From the IMG/VR virus record IMGVR_UViG_3300029449_000008, positions 1-37,252 of that record: 37,252 bases of DNA. One strand, 5' to 3'. The stretch is from a virus. Made by a program: the position numbers and the translations under genes. The notes beneath the pieces are model-generated. The model did not search any database. It saw only the letters and a list, made by a program, of their open reading frames with translations, and had not been told where the DNA came from. Position 1 is the stretch's first letter; each line of letters opens with the position of its first letter. Below are positions 1 to 5,166 of this stretch, piece by piece.

Positions 1-127
1 GTTTCCGCTGTTACTGTTTCCGCTGTTACTGTCTCCGCTGTTACTGTCTCCGCTGTTCCTTATACCAGTATTTCCTTTGCCAGTATTAGCAAGCTTCAAC
101 ATTTCTTGCCATGAAACTTCTCGAACT
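1..127. repeat. Terminal overlap, copy 1 (circular contig end)
   Basis: Bases 1-127 are identical to 37126-37252. A perfect 127-base end overlap is what a de Bruijn assembler with k=127 leaves when it closes a circle, so I read it as an assembly overlap rather than a biological terminal repeat. The genome is therefore circular or circularly permuted, with a 37,125 bp unit. The overlap lies inside one gene, the pentapeptide-repeat gene, whose reading frame continues across it. Confidence 0.93.
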
Positions 128-369
128 ATTTTAATATTATCTGTAACTGATTTATCATTACCTGATTCAACTTTACCTAAGGCTTTAATTTCAGCAATCT
201 TGTTTTCAGGATCAAAATCATAATAGTTAAAACAATCTGCTATCTTTTCACAAAAATGGAAACCAGAACCGCACAACTCTAATTCGCCATCGTGTTTGTA
301 TGTTTCGCCTACTTCGTACTTAAAACCTCTGCAAGTCCAATCCTTATCAAATACTTTATATCCTTTCAT
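1..369 (-). CDS. Pentapeptide-repeat protein, N-terminal part (continues at 37125)
   Basis: The frame opens with ATG at 369 after a strong AGGAGG site and stays open to base 1. It continues in the second copy to a stop at 36454, giving 346 residues in all. Residues 1-89 are a compact domain starting MKGYKVFDKDW, with a Cys/His stretch (CGSGFHFCE). I have seen this type of domain before NSG repeats in gut phage proteins, but its function is not known to me. Residues 90-104 lead into repeats with the pattern N-S-G-x-x. An apparent start at 102 (37227 in the other copy) is internal and only looks like a start because the contig is broken here. It is part of the early operon, 9 bases after the gene at 379-738. 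Confidence 0.88.
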   Translation of the reverse strand, partial: MKGYKVFDKDWTCRGFKYEVGETYKHDGELELCGSGFHFCEKIADCFNYYDFDPENKIAEIKALGKVESGNDKSVTDNIKIVREVSWQEMLKLANTGKGNTGIRNSGDSNSGDSNSGNSNSGN

Positions 370-378
370 GTTACCCTC

Positions 379-738
379 CTAGTCCATTTGTCCGAGTGTT
401 GTAAACTCTTGTCTTATATAGCTCATTTTACTTTGCAGAATGCTTATGGCATCCCTGCAAGCTTCTACATTTATTTTGCAATTACTATATAGTATTCTTT
501 GAGTATCTCTTTTCATTCTCAATAGTGAAACCTCTTCGTCGCCTCTAGCTAAATCATTAATTAAGGTTGCCGGATACTTTTCAGACCTCAATATTAACAT
601 TTTACTAGCCAACGCCATTTTGTATAACCTTTCAGATTCCAGCTTAGTAATAGCAAACTCTTTCAACTCTTCTCTGCACTTGTCTAGCCGTATGTTGCAC
701 TTTTCCCATTTAGCGTTTATTTCTTCAGCCGTGTCCAT
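379..738 (-). CDS. Small coiled-coil protein of the recombination block
   Basis: This is a 119-residue, charged, mostly helical protein without cysteines in a zinc pattern or membrane segments. It resembles small proteins that often lie beside annealing proteins in Firmicutes phages, but I do not recognise a named family. It has a GGTGAT-type ribosome site and lies 10 bases downstream of the HNH gene and 9 bases upstream of the pentapeptide-repeat gene. A role beside recombination is suggested only by position. Confidence 0.75.
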   Translation of the reverse strand: MDTAEEINAKWEKCNIRLDKCREELKEFAITKLESERLYKMALASKMLILRSEKYPATLINDLARGDEEVSLLRMKRDTQRILYSNCKINVEACRDAISILQSKMSYIRQEFTTLGQMD

Positions 739-748
739 TTAATCACCT

Positions 749-1024
749 CTATAAATAGTTTCTTCTAAACTTTTCCATGAAGAACTCATAACTATATTTT
801 TTTTGGAATTGTTTTTGTCCCCATGCCTTTAGTGCATCATCAAATACTTTGTTATGGTGAACTCCTGTCTTGCTGTCGTGGTGGCAATGCCAGCATAGTG
901 TTATTTGTAGTTCGTCGTATTTATCGCAAATTTTGCGGTTGCCCCTACCGTATATAATGTGGTGGTTTTGAAGCATGAAGGTACTTCCGCACAACTCGCA
1001 ATAGTCTTTTAATGGCCTGCTCAT
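749..1024 (-). CDS. HNH-like nuclease of the recombination block
   Basis: The protein has 91 residues. It carries a zinc-finger nuclease pattern: C9-x-x-C12, a paired H21-H22, and C44-x-x-C47-H48-H49. This matches compact HNH/Rap/NinG-like phage proteins that cut recombination intermediates. Its stop abuts the start of the annealing protein gene (1025-1621), so the two are almost certainly co-translated and may act in the same pathway: annealing, then resolution. The C-terminal stretch (FMEKFRRNYL) is typical of this small phage group. The exact substrate cannot be read from sequence. Because the genome also has a RusA-type resolvase at 27807-28166, this one may have a different target. Confidence 0.75.
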   Translation of the reverse strand: MSRPLKDYCELCGSTFMLQNHHIIYGRGNRKICDKYDELQITLCWHCHHDSKTGVHHNKVFDDALKAWGQKQFQKKYSYEFFMEKFRRNYL

Positions 1025-1621
1025 TTACTTAGCCTTTAATTGCTGCAATGTCTTTGCATACTGCGACTTCGTCAACTCTGACAACTCTTTGATTTTGTAA
1101 GCTTTCATAATCGGATCAGCTTTAAAACCTTTAACTTCTAGTAGTTCCGTTAGTGTTTTGAGTTCTGTTTGTGTAGCTTTGGGTTCTTCAGGTTTCTCGC
1201 TATACTTATTTCTATCAGATTGCCAGTAGATATCCGCCCCTATTCCTATAGCTTTACACGATACCGATATAGCATCCGTTAACGCCATCTTGAAAGCTTC
1301 ATCCGATGTATATAATCCTCTACTCTCCGAATCAATCAACTTTGAGCCTCCTGTACCGGGTATAGGCTTTGACCATTCTCCATCAACTTTTACAAACAAA
1401 TGTATGTTGCAGCAAGCTATTACTTGGCCTTCGGACCCTTGCTCTGTCCATTGTTTTATAATGTCATAATACCAACCTATCCCAACCATTCCAAACGTCT
1501 CTGTAAGCTTCTTAATACGCCACATCGGGTTAATATCTGTCATACCTTTAAGCCTACCACCCTTAATAGGCTTTTGTGCTTCTTTCGGGACCTCTCTAAC
1601 TTTGTTATATATCGTTAACAT
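1025..1621 (-). CDS. Phage single-strand annealing protein (Rad52/Sak-like)
   Basis: The protein has 198 residues. The core runs from about 31 to 133, with the motifs NPMWRIKKLTETFG, GIGWYY and a later GSK...YTSDEAFKMALTDAIS...IGIGADIYW. That layout is typical of phage single-strand annealing proteins of the Rad52-like (Sak) group, which pair complementary strands during phage recombination and replication. The C-terminal 60 residues are lysine-rich with a probable short helical tail. Neighbours fit: the HNH protein directly follows, and SSB and RusA are encoded elsewhere in the early region. No exonuclease partner was seen. Assignment to the annealing class is good; placement in a specific subfamily is less certain. 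Confidence 0.78.
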   Translation of the reverse strand: MLTIYNKVREVPKEAQKPIKGGRLKGMTDINPMWRIKKLTETFGMVGIGWYYDIIKQWTEQGSEGQVIACCNIHLFVKVDGEWSKPIPGTGGSKLIDSESRGLYTSDEAFKMALTDAISVSCKAIGIGADIYWQSDRNKYSEKPEEPKATQTELKTLTELLEVKGFKADPIMKAYKIKELSELTKSQYAKTLQQLKAK

Positions 1622-1890
1622 TCTCCTACCTCCAACCTTAATTTGTAATTTTCATAACGTAACTCGTTGATTTTGTTCTGCTTAACCTCTAACTCTGCAT
1701 CCTTTGCGTTTAACTTCTTATATAACCCTGCTATCTTGTCCTGCAGGGCATTTATATCCTCATTGGGGTATGTTAGCCCCACTATTCTAAAAGAACCGTC
1801 TGACGTCGAGTTATACTGCCCTAATAATCCATAGGGCTTTTGTGCAAAGGCTTCTTGATGTACATCTCCGTTAGCTATTATATAAATCAT
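1615..1890 (-). CDS. Small protein with C-terminal coiled coil
   Basis: The protein has 91 residues. The first half is a short mixed region (MIYIIANGDVHQ). Residues 45-88 form a clear coiled coil with regular Leu/Ile spacing. Its end overlaps the annealing protein start by 7 bases, and its start overlaps the stop of the 32-residue gene upstream (ATGA), so translation is coupled on both sides. I do not recognise a family. Confidence 0.7.
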   Translation of the reverse strand: MIYIIANGDVHQEAFAQKPYGLLGQYNSTSDGSFRIVGLTYPNEDINALQDKIAGLYKKLNAKDAELEVKQNKINELRYENYKLRLEVGEC

Positions 1891-1985
1891 GCTTCCCTAT
1901 CCTCCTCCTCAAAATACCTCTCAATGTACTCTTTCCATTCTTTCTCCGTCCAACCCTGGGCTATTGCCTGTTGTTGTGTTATCAT
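1887..1985 (-). CDS. 32-residue acidic peptide, coupled small gene
   Basis: A short frame starts with ATG at 1985, 5-6 bases after a GGAGGGG ribosome site, and encodes MITQQQAIAQGWTEKEWKEY followed by an acidic tail. Both ends overlap the neighbours by ATGA, the usual sign of a real coupled gene in this genome. The C-terminal half is probably helical and rich in Glu. Function unknown. Confidence 0.68.
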   Translation of the reverse strand: MITQQQAIAQGWTEKEWKEYIERYFEEEDREA

Positions 1986-2335
1986 TTCCACCCCTCCAAT
2001 ACTTTCCACATTTCGGCTTGTGTGATTTTCTTTCCAGTTACGCTACCGTTATATATGTTTCCGTTGTCAGTAACTATTATCTCGTCTATGGTGTTAAATC
2101 CTTCGTCCATCAATATTAAAAATATCCATCCTGTGTGAGATGTTCTAAAGGATGCGTTTTTAACTTCACGTTGGAATTTCAATAACGCATACTCTAGATC
2201 GTCCTCTATGTCCTTCAACTCTCCCTCTAATTCCTCAACTCTTTCCTGCAATTCTTGTACTTCATCATCGTGTCTCGCTTGGTCCTCTCTTGCTTCGTTC
2301 CTGTTTTGTAGTTCTTTTTCGTATTTGTAATCCAT
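1982..2335 (-). CDS. Small coiled-coil early protein
   Basis: This is a 117-residue protein. Residues 1-60 are an extremely charged coiled coil (repeated E/Q/L heptads). The C-terminal part has a short beta-like region containing GNIYNGSVTGKKITQAEMW. It is the second gene after the early promoter at 2551-2579 and overlaps the next gene by ATGA. A related C-terminal end (...W..IE.W) is seen in the 84-residue protein at 28156-28410, which hints at a shared small domain. Function unknown. Confidence 0.7.
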   Translation of the reverse strand: MDYKYEKELQNRNEAREDQARHDDEVQELQERVEELEGELKDIEDDLEYALLKFQREVKNASFRTSHTGWIFLILMDEGFNTIDEIIVTDNGNIYNGSVTGKKITQAEMWKVLEGWK

Positions 2336-2336
2336 C

Positions 2337-2528
2337 TTATTTCCTCCCTTTTATTTCTAAATCATAATCCAGTGCATCAAGAATCTTCTCTGTTACCGTT
2401 ATAGAAGGCGATGCACCTTCATTCATAATGCGGTAAATAAATCTCAATGAAACCCCGGATATATCTGCCGTCTCTTTGTAGCCCCTGCCCTCTATAAGCC
2501 CTTTTAATTTGTTTAACGTTTTGTCCAT
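2337..2528 (-). CDS. Cro-like helix-turn-helix regulator, first early gene
   Basis: This 63-residue protein is essentially one XRE/Cro-type helix-turn-helix. Helices two and three are around residues 17-36 (YKETADISGVSLRFIYRIMN). Start is ATG at 2528 with AGGAGG directly before it, only about 16 bases after the predicted transcription start of the consensus promoter at 2551-2579. Being the first gene of the early operon and small enough to be a pure DNA-binding domain, it is the best candidate to bind the inverted repeat beside this promoter and its two relatives (26460 and 27593). That link is inference. Confidence 0.82.
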   Translation of the reverse strand: MDKTLNKLKGLIEGRGYKETADISGVSLRFIYRIMNEGASPSITVTEKILDALDYDLEIKGRK

Positions 2529-2550
2529 TTCGTAACCTCCTTATGTGTCT

Positions 2551-2579
2551 ATTATATTGCATTATGCGTCATATGTCAA
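2551..2579 (-). promoter_or_regulatory. Early promoter P1, perfect sigma-70 consensus
   Basis: On the minus strand, TTGACA (2579-2574) and TATAAT (2556-2551) are separated by exactly 17 bases. Predicted start is near 2544, just before the ribosome site of the Cro-like gene. The bases upstream (2575-2596) are repeated exactly at 26484-26505 and nearly so at 27617-27638. Confidence 0.92.
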
Positions 2580-2582
2580 TAG

Positions 2583-2595
2583 TTTATTTAATAAA
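2583..2595. promoter_or_regulatory. Candidate operator beside P1
   Basis: TTTATT-T-AATAAA is a perfect inverted repeat 3 bases upstream of the -35 box. Equivalent repeats stand at the same distance from promoters P2 and P3. It could also act as an A/T-rich UP element for RNA polymerase. Confidence 0.55.
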
Positions 2596-2599
2596 ATTT

Positions 2600-2635
2600 T
2601 AAAGTAAAAGAAAACCGCTGATTTCCAACGGCTTT
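2600..2635 (-). terminator. Probable terminator at the end of the late operon
   Basis: In the minus-strand RNA, AAAGCCGUUGG pairs with UCAGCGGUUUU (three G-U pairs, three-base loop), then the RNA is U-rich (UUUUCUUUUACUUU). The G-U pairs are mismatches on the other strand, so the hairpin is strand-specific. It would stop late transcripts running past the endolysin gene before they enter promoter P1. Confidence 0.6.
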
Positions 2636-2636
2636 C

Positions 2637-2773
2637 CCATAAAATAAAGGAGGTGTTTATAAATAAGTATAATTGCTTGGCATAGTGTGTGTGAATGTCA
2701 ATTCAAAGGATTACTACATATTAGTATATAATTTTTAATCACTATGCCTGATAAATAAATTATACTACATTAA
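2637..2773. other. Non-coding control region with a 9-base inverted repeat
   Basis: No gene is supportable in 2529-2873. Besides the promoters, it holds GGCATAGTG (2679-2687) and its exact complement CACTATGCC (2740-2748), 52 bases apart. It also has an isolated GGAGGTG ribosome-like site at 2649-2655 with no usable start codon after it. The repeat may be a paired operator or the base of a long hairpin. No iterons or tRNA were seen. Confidence 0.5.
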
Positions 2774-2802
2774 TTGAAATTGTGCAAGGGTTATGGTATA
2801 AT
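2774..2802 (+). promoter_or_regulatory. Promoter of the plus-strand HNH gene
   Basis: TTGAAA (2774-2779) and TATAAT (2797-2802) are spaced by 17 bases. Predicted start is about 2809, immediately before a strong hairpin. It is the only convincing plus-strand promoter seen. Confidence 0.85.
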
Positions 2803-2810
2803 ATAGGTAT

Positions 2811-2843
2811 AGAGGTTATGGCCTGTCGTGAGATAGCCCCTCT
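2811..2843 (+). promoter_or_regulatory. Bulged hairpin at the 5' end of the HNH mRNA
   Basis: AGAGG pairs with CCUCU, then a UUAU bulge, then GG/CC, a single bulged C, then CUGUC pairs with GAUAG around a GUGA (GNRA-type) loop. That is 12 pairs with two one-sided bulges at the very 5' end of the transcript. No U run follows, so it is not a terminator. It may stabilise the mRNA or bind a regulator. Confidence 0.65.
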
Positions 2844-2873
2844 AACCTTCAATTTAATTGGAGGTATTTTTTT

Positions 2874-3260
2874 ATGCTAAAAAATGAGTACAAAGAGTAT
2901 TTGAAAAGTAAGCACTGGAAAAATAAACGTAAAGAATTTTACAAAACTACTGAAGCCAAGTGCAGTTGGTGCGGTGAAACTAAGAACTTGAACTTGCATC
3001 ATCTAACTTATGACAATATAGGTAATGAAAAATTAGAGGACCTTATTTGTCTATGTGCATCTTGTCACAAGAAACTGCACCAAGAAACCGATAAGTTTAA
3101 AGTAAAAAGAAAACCTATAAAGAAAAAGAAAAACAAGATCCCCAAAAGAATTTTATGCCCTAATTGCAAATATTTTAATTTTGGGTATTATTGTGAAAGA
3201 TTTAAAAAAGCTGCCCCATATACTATGAAGATAAATTGCAAGGGTTACAGGAAGGGATAG
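2874..3260 (+). CDS. HNH endonuclease with C-terminal zinc ribbon
   Basis: The protein has 128 residues. The HNH core has C30-x-x-C33, H42-H43, C61-x-x-C64-H65 and H69, the pattern of zinc-stabilised HNH nucleases. A lysine-rich linker (73-92) leads to a second cysteine set (C95, C98, C107, C122) that probably forms another zinc site. Start is ATG at 2874 after GGAGG with a U-run between. It is the only gene on the plus strand, has its own promoter and a structured leader, and faces the endolysin gene tail to tail. A free-standing homing-type nuclease or a phage nuclease acting on competitor or host DNA are both possible. A packaging role is less likely because it is far from the terminase genes. 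Confidence 0.85.
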   Translation: MLKNEYKEYLKSKHWKNKRKEFYKTTEAKCSWCGETKNLNLHHLTYDNIGNEKLEDLICLCASCHKKLHQETDKFKVKRKPIKKKKNKIPKRILCPNCKYFNFGYYCERFKKAAPYTMKINCKGYRKG

Positions 3261-3301
3261 TCTGCTCTTTCCTGCATTCACCAACAAACATTATAAAAAC
3301 C

Positions 3302-4513
3302 TTAATACTGCAACGTGTCATATCCTACTAGTACATAGTTACCATATACACTATCAAACCCTGCTTTTAACACTCTGCCGGCAAAACGCCTGTTCCATAG
3401 TATATCATAGTGAGCAGTTGTGTTGTGGCGATCTTCAGGTACTACATCATAAGCGTAGTGATTAGCATATCCCAACCATCCATTGGTTATATACTCTTCA
3501 GTATTAAAAAGTGTTTCATCTACAAAGTAATCAAGTTGTGTTTTACTGGGTAGGTATGCAGCTTTGTTCATATCTGCTAGATGCCATAATTCTTTATGTA
3601 TTCCGTTTACAACTGCAATGTGTAGGTGCGCTCCTTGACTTGCACTTCCGGTATTTCCCATCCTGCCAATATTACTTGCAGCTCTCCAAGGTAGTTCGGC
3701 GTTTACTGTGTCACCTTCTGTACAATATACTTTATCTAAATGTGCATACATAACTGTAAAAGTTCCGTTCATTTCTTTTTCCTCCAACATATCTATTTTA
3801 TCGGGCAATACTGGAACACCCCAACCAAAGTTAGTATCATATCCAACATCTCCTGCGTCTACTGAAATTGACTTCAATACTTCTATCATTTTATCTTGTG
3901 TCATTATTCCATACCTGGACATTATCAACGCAATGATACCCGATAGGGTAGGTTGTGAGAAGGAAGTTCCTTCCAGTTCTCCATGTAATGTTGCAAAATG
4001 CAAAGTATCTTCTCCGCAAGCCGAATAATATTCTTTTGTTATTTCGTCATCTTTAAGCCAAATAGCACCTACATTAATTGCTATATCTTCAAGGGTTGCC
4101 GTTACTCCATCGGTTCCGTCATTACCCGCTGAAGCCACCAGGATGACATTGAGAGACTTCAAATAATCCTCTGCAGGCTTTGCCATGCTACCACTAGTTG
4201 AAAGCCCTATAATGTGTATATTATTATCTTCTACAAACTTCTTTATGTCTATGTATTCACCGTCAACTTTTACATCAAAGTAAATCAATTCATTACCGGA
4301 ACACCTGGACCGATAACCATGTAGAAAGGTTTTAGCTTCAGGTGCAACCATGTTAAACACACTTACTACATTCTCGCCATGCCCTGAATCTTCCAACTCC
4401 AGGAAGTTTATTCCTTTACCTTTACGGCCTAATTCGTGCCATCTGCTAATGCCATGATAGTCAAGTGTTTCTTTTATTAATCTCCGTTTGCGTTCTTCAT
4501 ATGTTTCTGCCAT
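3302..4513 (-). CDS. Endolysin: subtilase fused to a circularly permuted M23 peptidase
   Basis: The protein has 403 residues. Residues 1-240 are a subtilase (S8)-like domain: H45 in DSGHGENV, oxyanion N131 in ASAGNDG, and nucleophile S184 in GTSFSQP. The catalytic Asp is not obvious; E41/D42 is nearest. Residues 250-303 match the second half of an M23 (LytM) zinc peptidase: YAHL, GDTV, IGRMGNTGS, then H296-L-H298. Residues 346-403 match the first half: H352-x-x-x-D356, then AGRVLKAG and YGNYVLVGYD, ending at the point where YAHL would normally follow. All metal ligands are present but in permuted order. As the last late gene after a holin it is the probable cell-wall lysin; the subtilase part might process the protein or cut cell-surface protein. 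Confidence 0.82.
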   Translation of the reverse strand: MAETYEERKRRLIKETLDYHGISRWHELGRKGKGINFLELEDSGHGENVVSVFNMVAPEAKTFLHGYRSRCSGNELIYFDVKVDGEYIDIKKFVEDNNIHIIGLSTSGSMAKPAEDYLKSLNVILVASAGNDGTDGVTATLEDIAINVGAIWLKDDEITKEYYSACGEDTLHFATLHGELEGTSFSQPTLSGIIALIMSRYGIMTQDKMIEVLKSISVDAGDVGYDTNFGWGVPVLPDKIDMLEEKEMNGTFTVMYAHLDKVYCTEGDTVNAELPWRAASNIGRMGNTGSASQGAHLHIAVVNGIHKELWHLADMNKAAYLPSKTQLDYFVDETLFNTEEYITNGWLGYANHYAYDVVPEDRHNTTAHYDILWNRRFAGRVLKAGFDSVYGNYVLVGYDTLQY

Positions 4514-4528
4514 TTAAACCACCTAACA

Positions 4529-4560
4529 CCGCCTGACAGATGTTTTTATCCATCAGACGG
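4529..4560 (-). promoter_or_regulatory. 13-pair hairpin before the endolysin gene
   Basis: On the minus strand, 13 bases pair with 13 (including G-U pairs) around an AAAAAC loop. It sits between the holin stop and the endolysin ribosome site (GGTGG at 4519-4523). No U run follows, so it is not a standard terminator. It could set the holin/lysin ratio by mRNA processing or stability. Confidence 0.5.
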
Positions 4561-4573
4561 GTATTTATATTAC

Positions 4574-4762
4574 TTAGTCTGTTATGCCTGTTGTGGTTGG
4601 GTTAACCAGTATTCCTGCAAGTACAAGAATTTGTATTACTGCAGTAGCTACGCCATTCACCATTTCAACCTCTGACAATGTTAATACTCCTGTAATTTGT
4701 AGTATTACTACTACTTGTGCTAATATTGCGATCCATGTTGCGTTACTCTTGATTCTTTTCAT
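4574..4762 (-). CDS. Phage holin, phi-LC3 family
   Basis: The protein has 62 residues from the start chosen here, ATG at 4762, placed 7 bases after AGGAGG. An in-frame ATG at 4780 has no ribosome site and is less likely. Two membrane segments are visible (about TWIAILAQVVVILQITGVL, and VATAVIQILVLAGILV), with a charged N-terminus. The ending NPTTTGITD matches the phi-LC3 holin signature (DPTTKGLSDS-like). The role is to make membrane lesions that let the endolysin reach the wall or trigger it. It lies directly upstream of the endolysin gene and downstream of a coiled-coil membrane protein. Confidence 0.88.
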   Translation of the reverse strand: MKRIKSNATWIAILAQVVVILQITGVLTLSEVEMVNGVATAVIQILVLAGILVNPTTTGITD

Positions 4763-4772
4763 TTGTTTCCTC

Positions 4773-5156
4773 CTAGTCAATTTGTCTTATCCATTCTATT
4801 ATACCCATTAAAGTTAATGTACATAATCCGGCACCAAGTACCGCCATTATTCCGAACACAACTTTAGTGAACACGCCTGATCTGAAATCATTTCTTTTCT
4901 TCGTTTCCGTTTCTTCGTTTCTCATTCTCATTTCCAATTTATCTATTGAATTTGCAAGTTTTAAGTTCGATTCATTTTGTTTATCTATTGAGTTGTTAAG
5001 ACGTTCGATACATTTGTCTAACTTTTTATCATTTTCCCATAATGATTTTATACTCGCCACGTTACGAGCGTTTTCTTCAAGTAGATGTTCAATCTTGTCA
5101 TCGTGCTTCATCAATTTTTTTTCATTATTATCAACTCGCTTTTCAAGGTTTTCCAT
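4773..5156 (-). CDS. Coiled-coil protein with C-terminal membrane anchor (XhlA-like)
   Basis: The protein has 127 residues. Residues 1-90 are a long, highly charged coiled coil. Residues 97-122 are one membrane segment (VVFGIMAVLGAGLCTLTLMGII), with a short tail. This layout and its place just before the holin resemble XhlA-type lysis-associated proteins. It may help holin function or link membrane and cell wall. The gene ends 10 bases before the holin start. Confidence 0.75.
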   Translation of the reverse strand: MENLEKRVDNNEKKLMKHDDKIEHLLEENARNVASIKSLWENDKKLDKCIERLNNSIDKQNESNLKLANSIDKLEMRMRNEETETKKRNDFRSGVFTKVVFGIMAVLGAGLCTLTLMGIIEWIRQID

Positions 5157-5166
5157 GAGTCACCGC

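Noticed and set aside
1-127. Direct terminal repeats as in T7-like phages
   Set aside because: The repeat is exactly 127 bases, a standard assembler k-mer size, and lies within a gene that reads through it. Assembly overlap of a circle is simpler.
2649-2678. Short plus-strand leader peptide after GGAGGTG
   Set aside because: Only a GTG inside the ribosome site or an ATA could start it; it would have about ten codons and no clear promoter.
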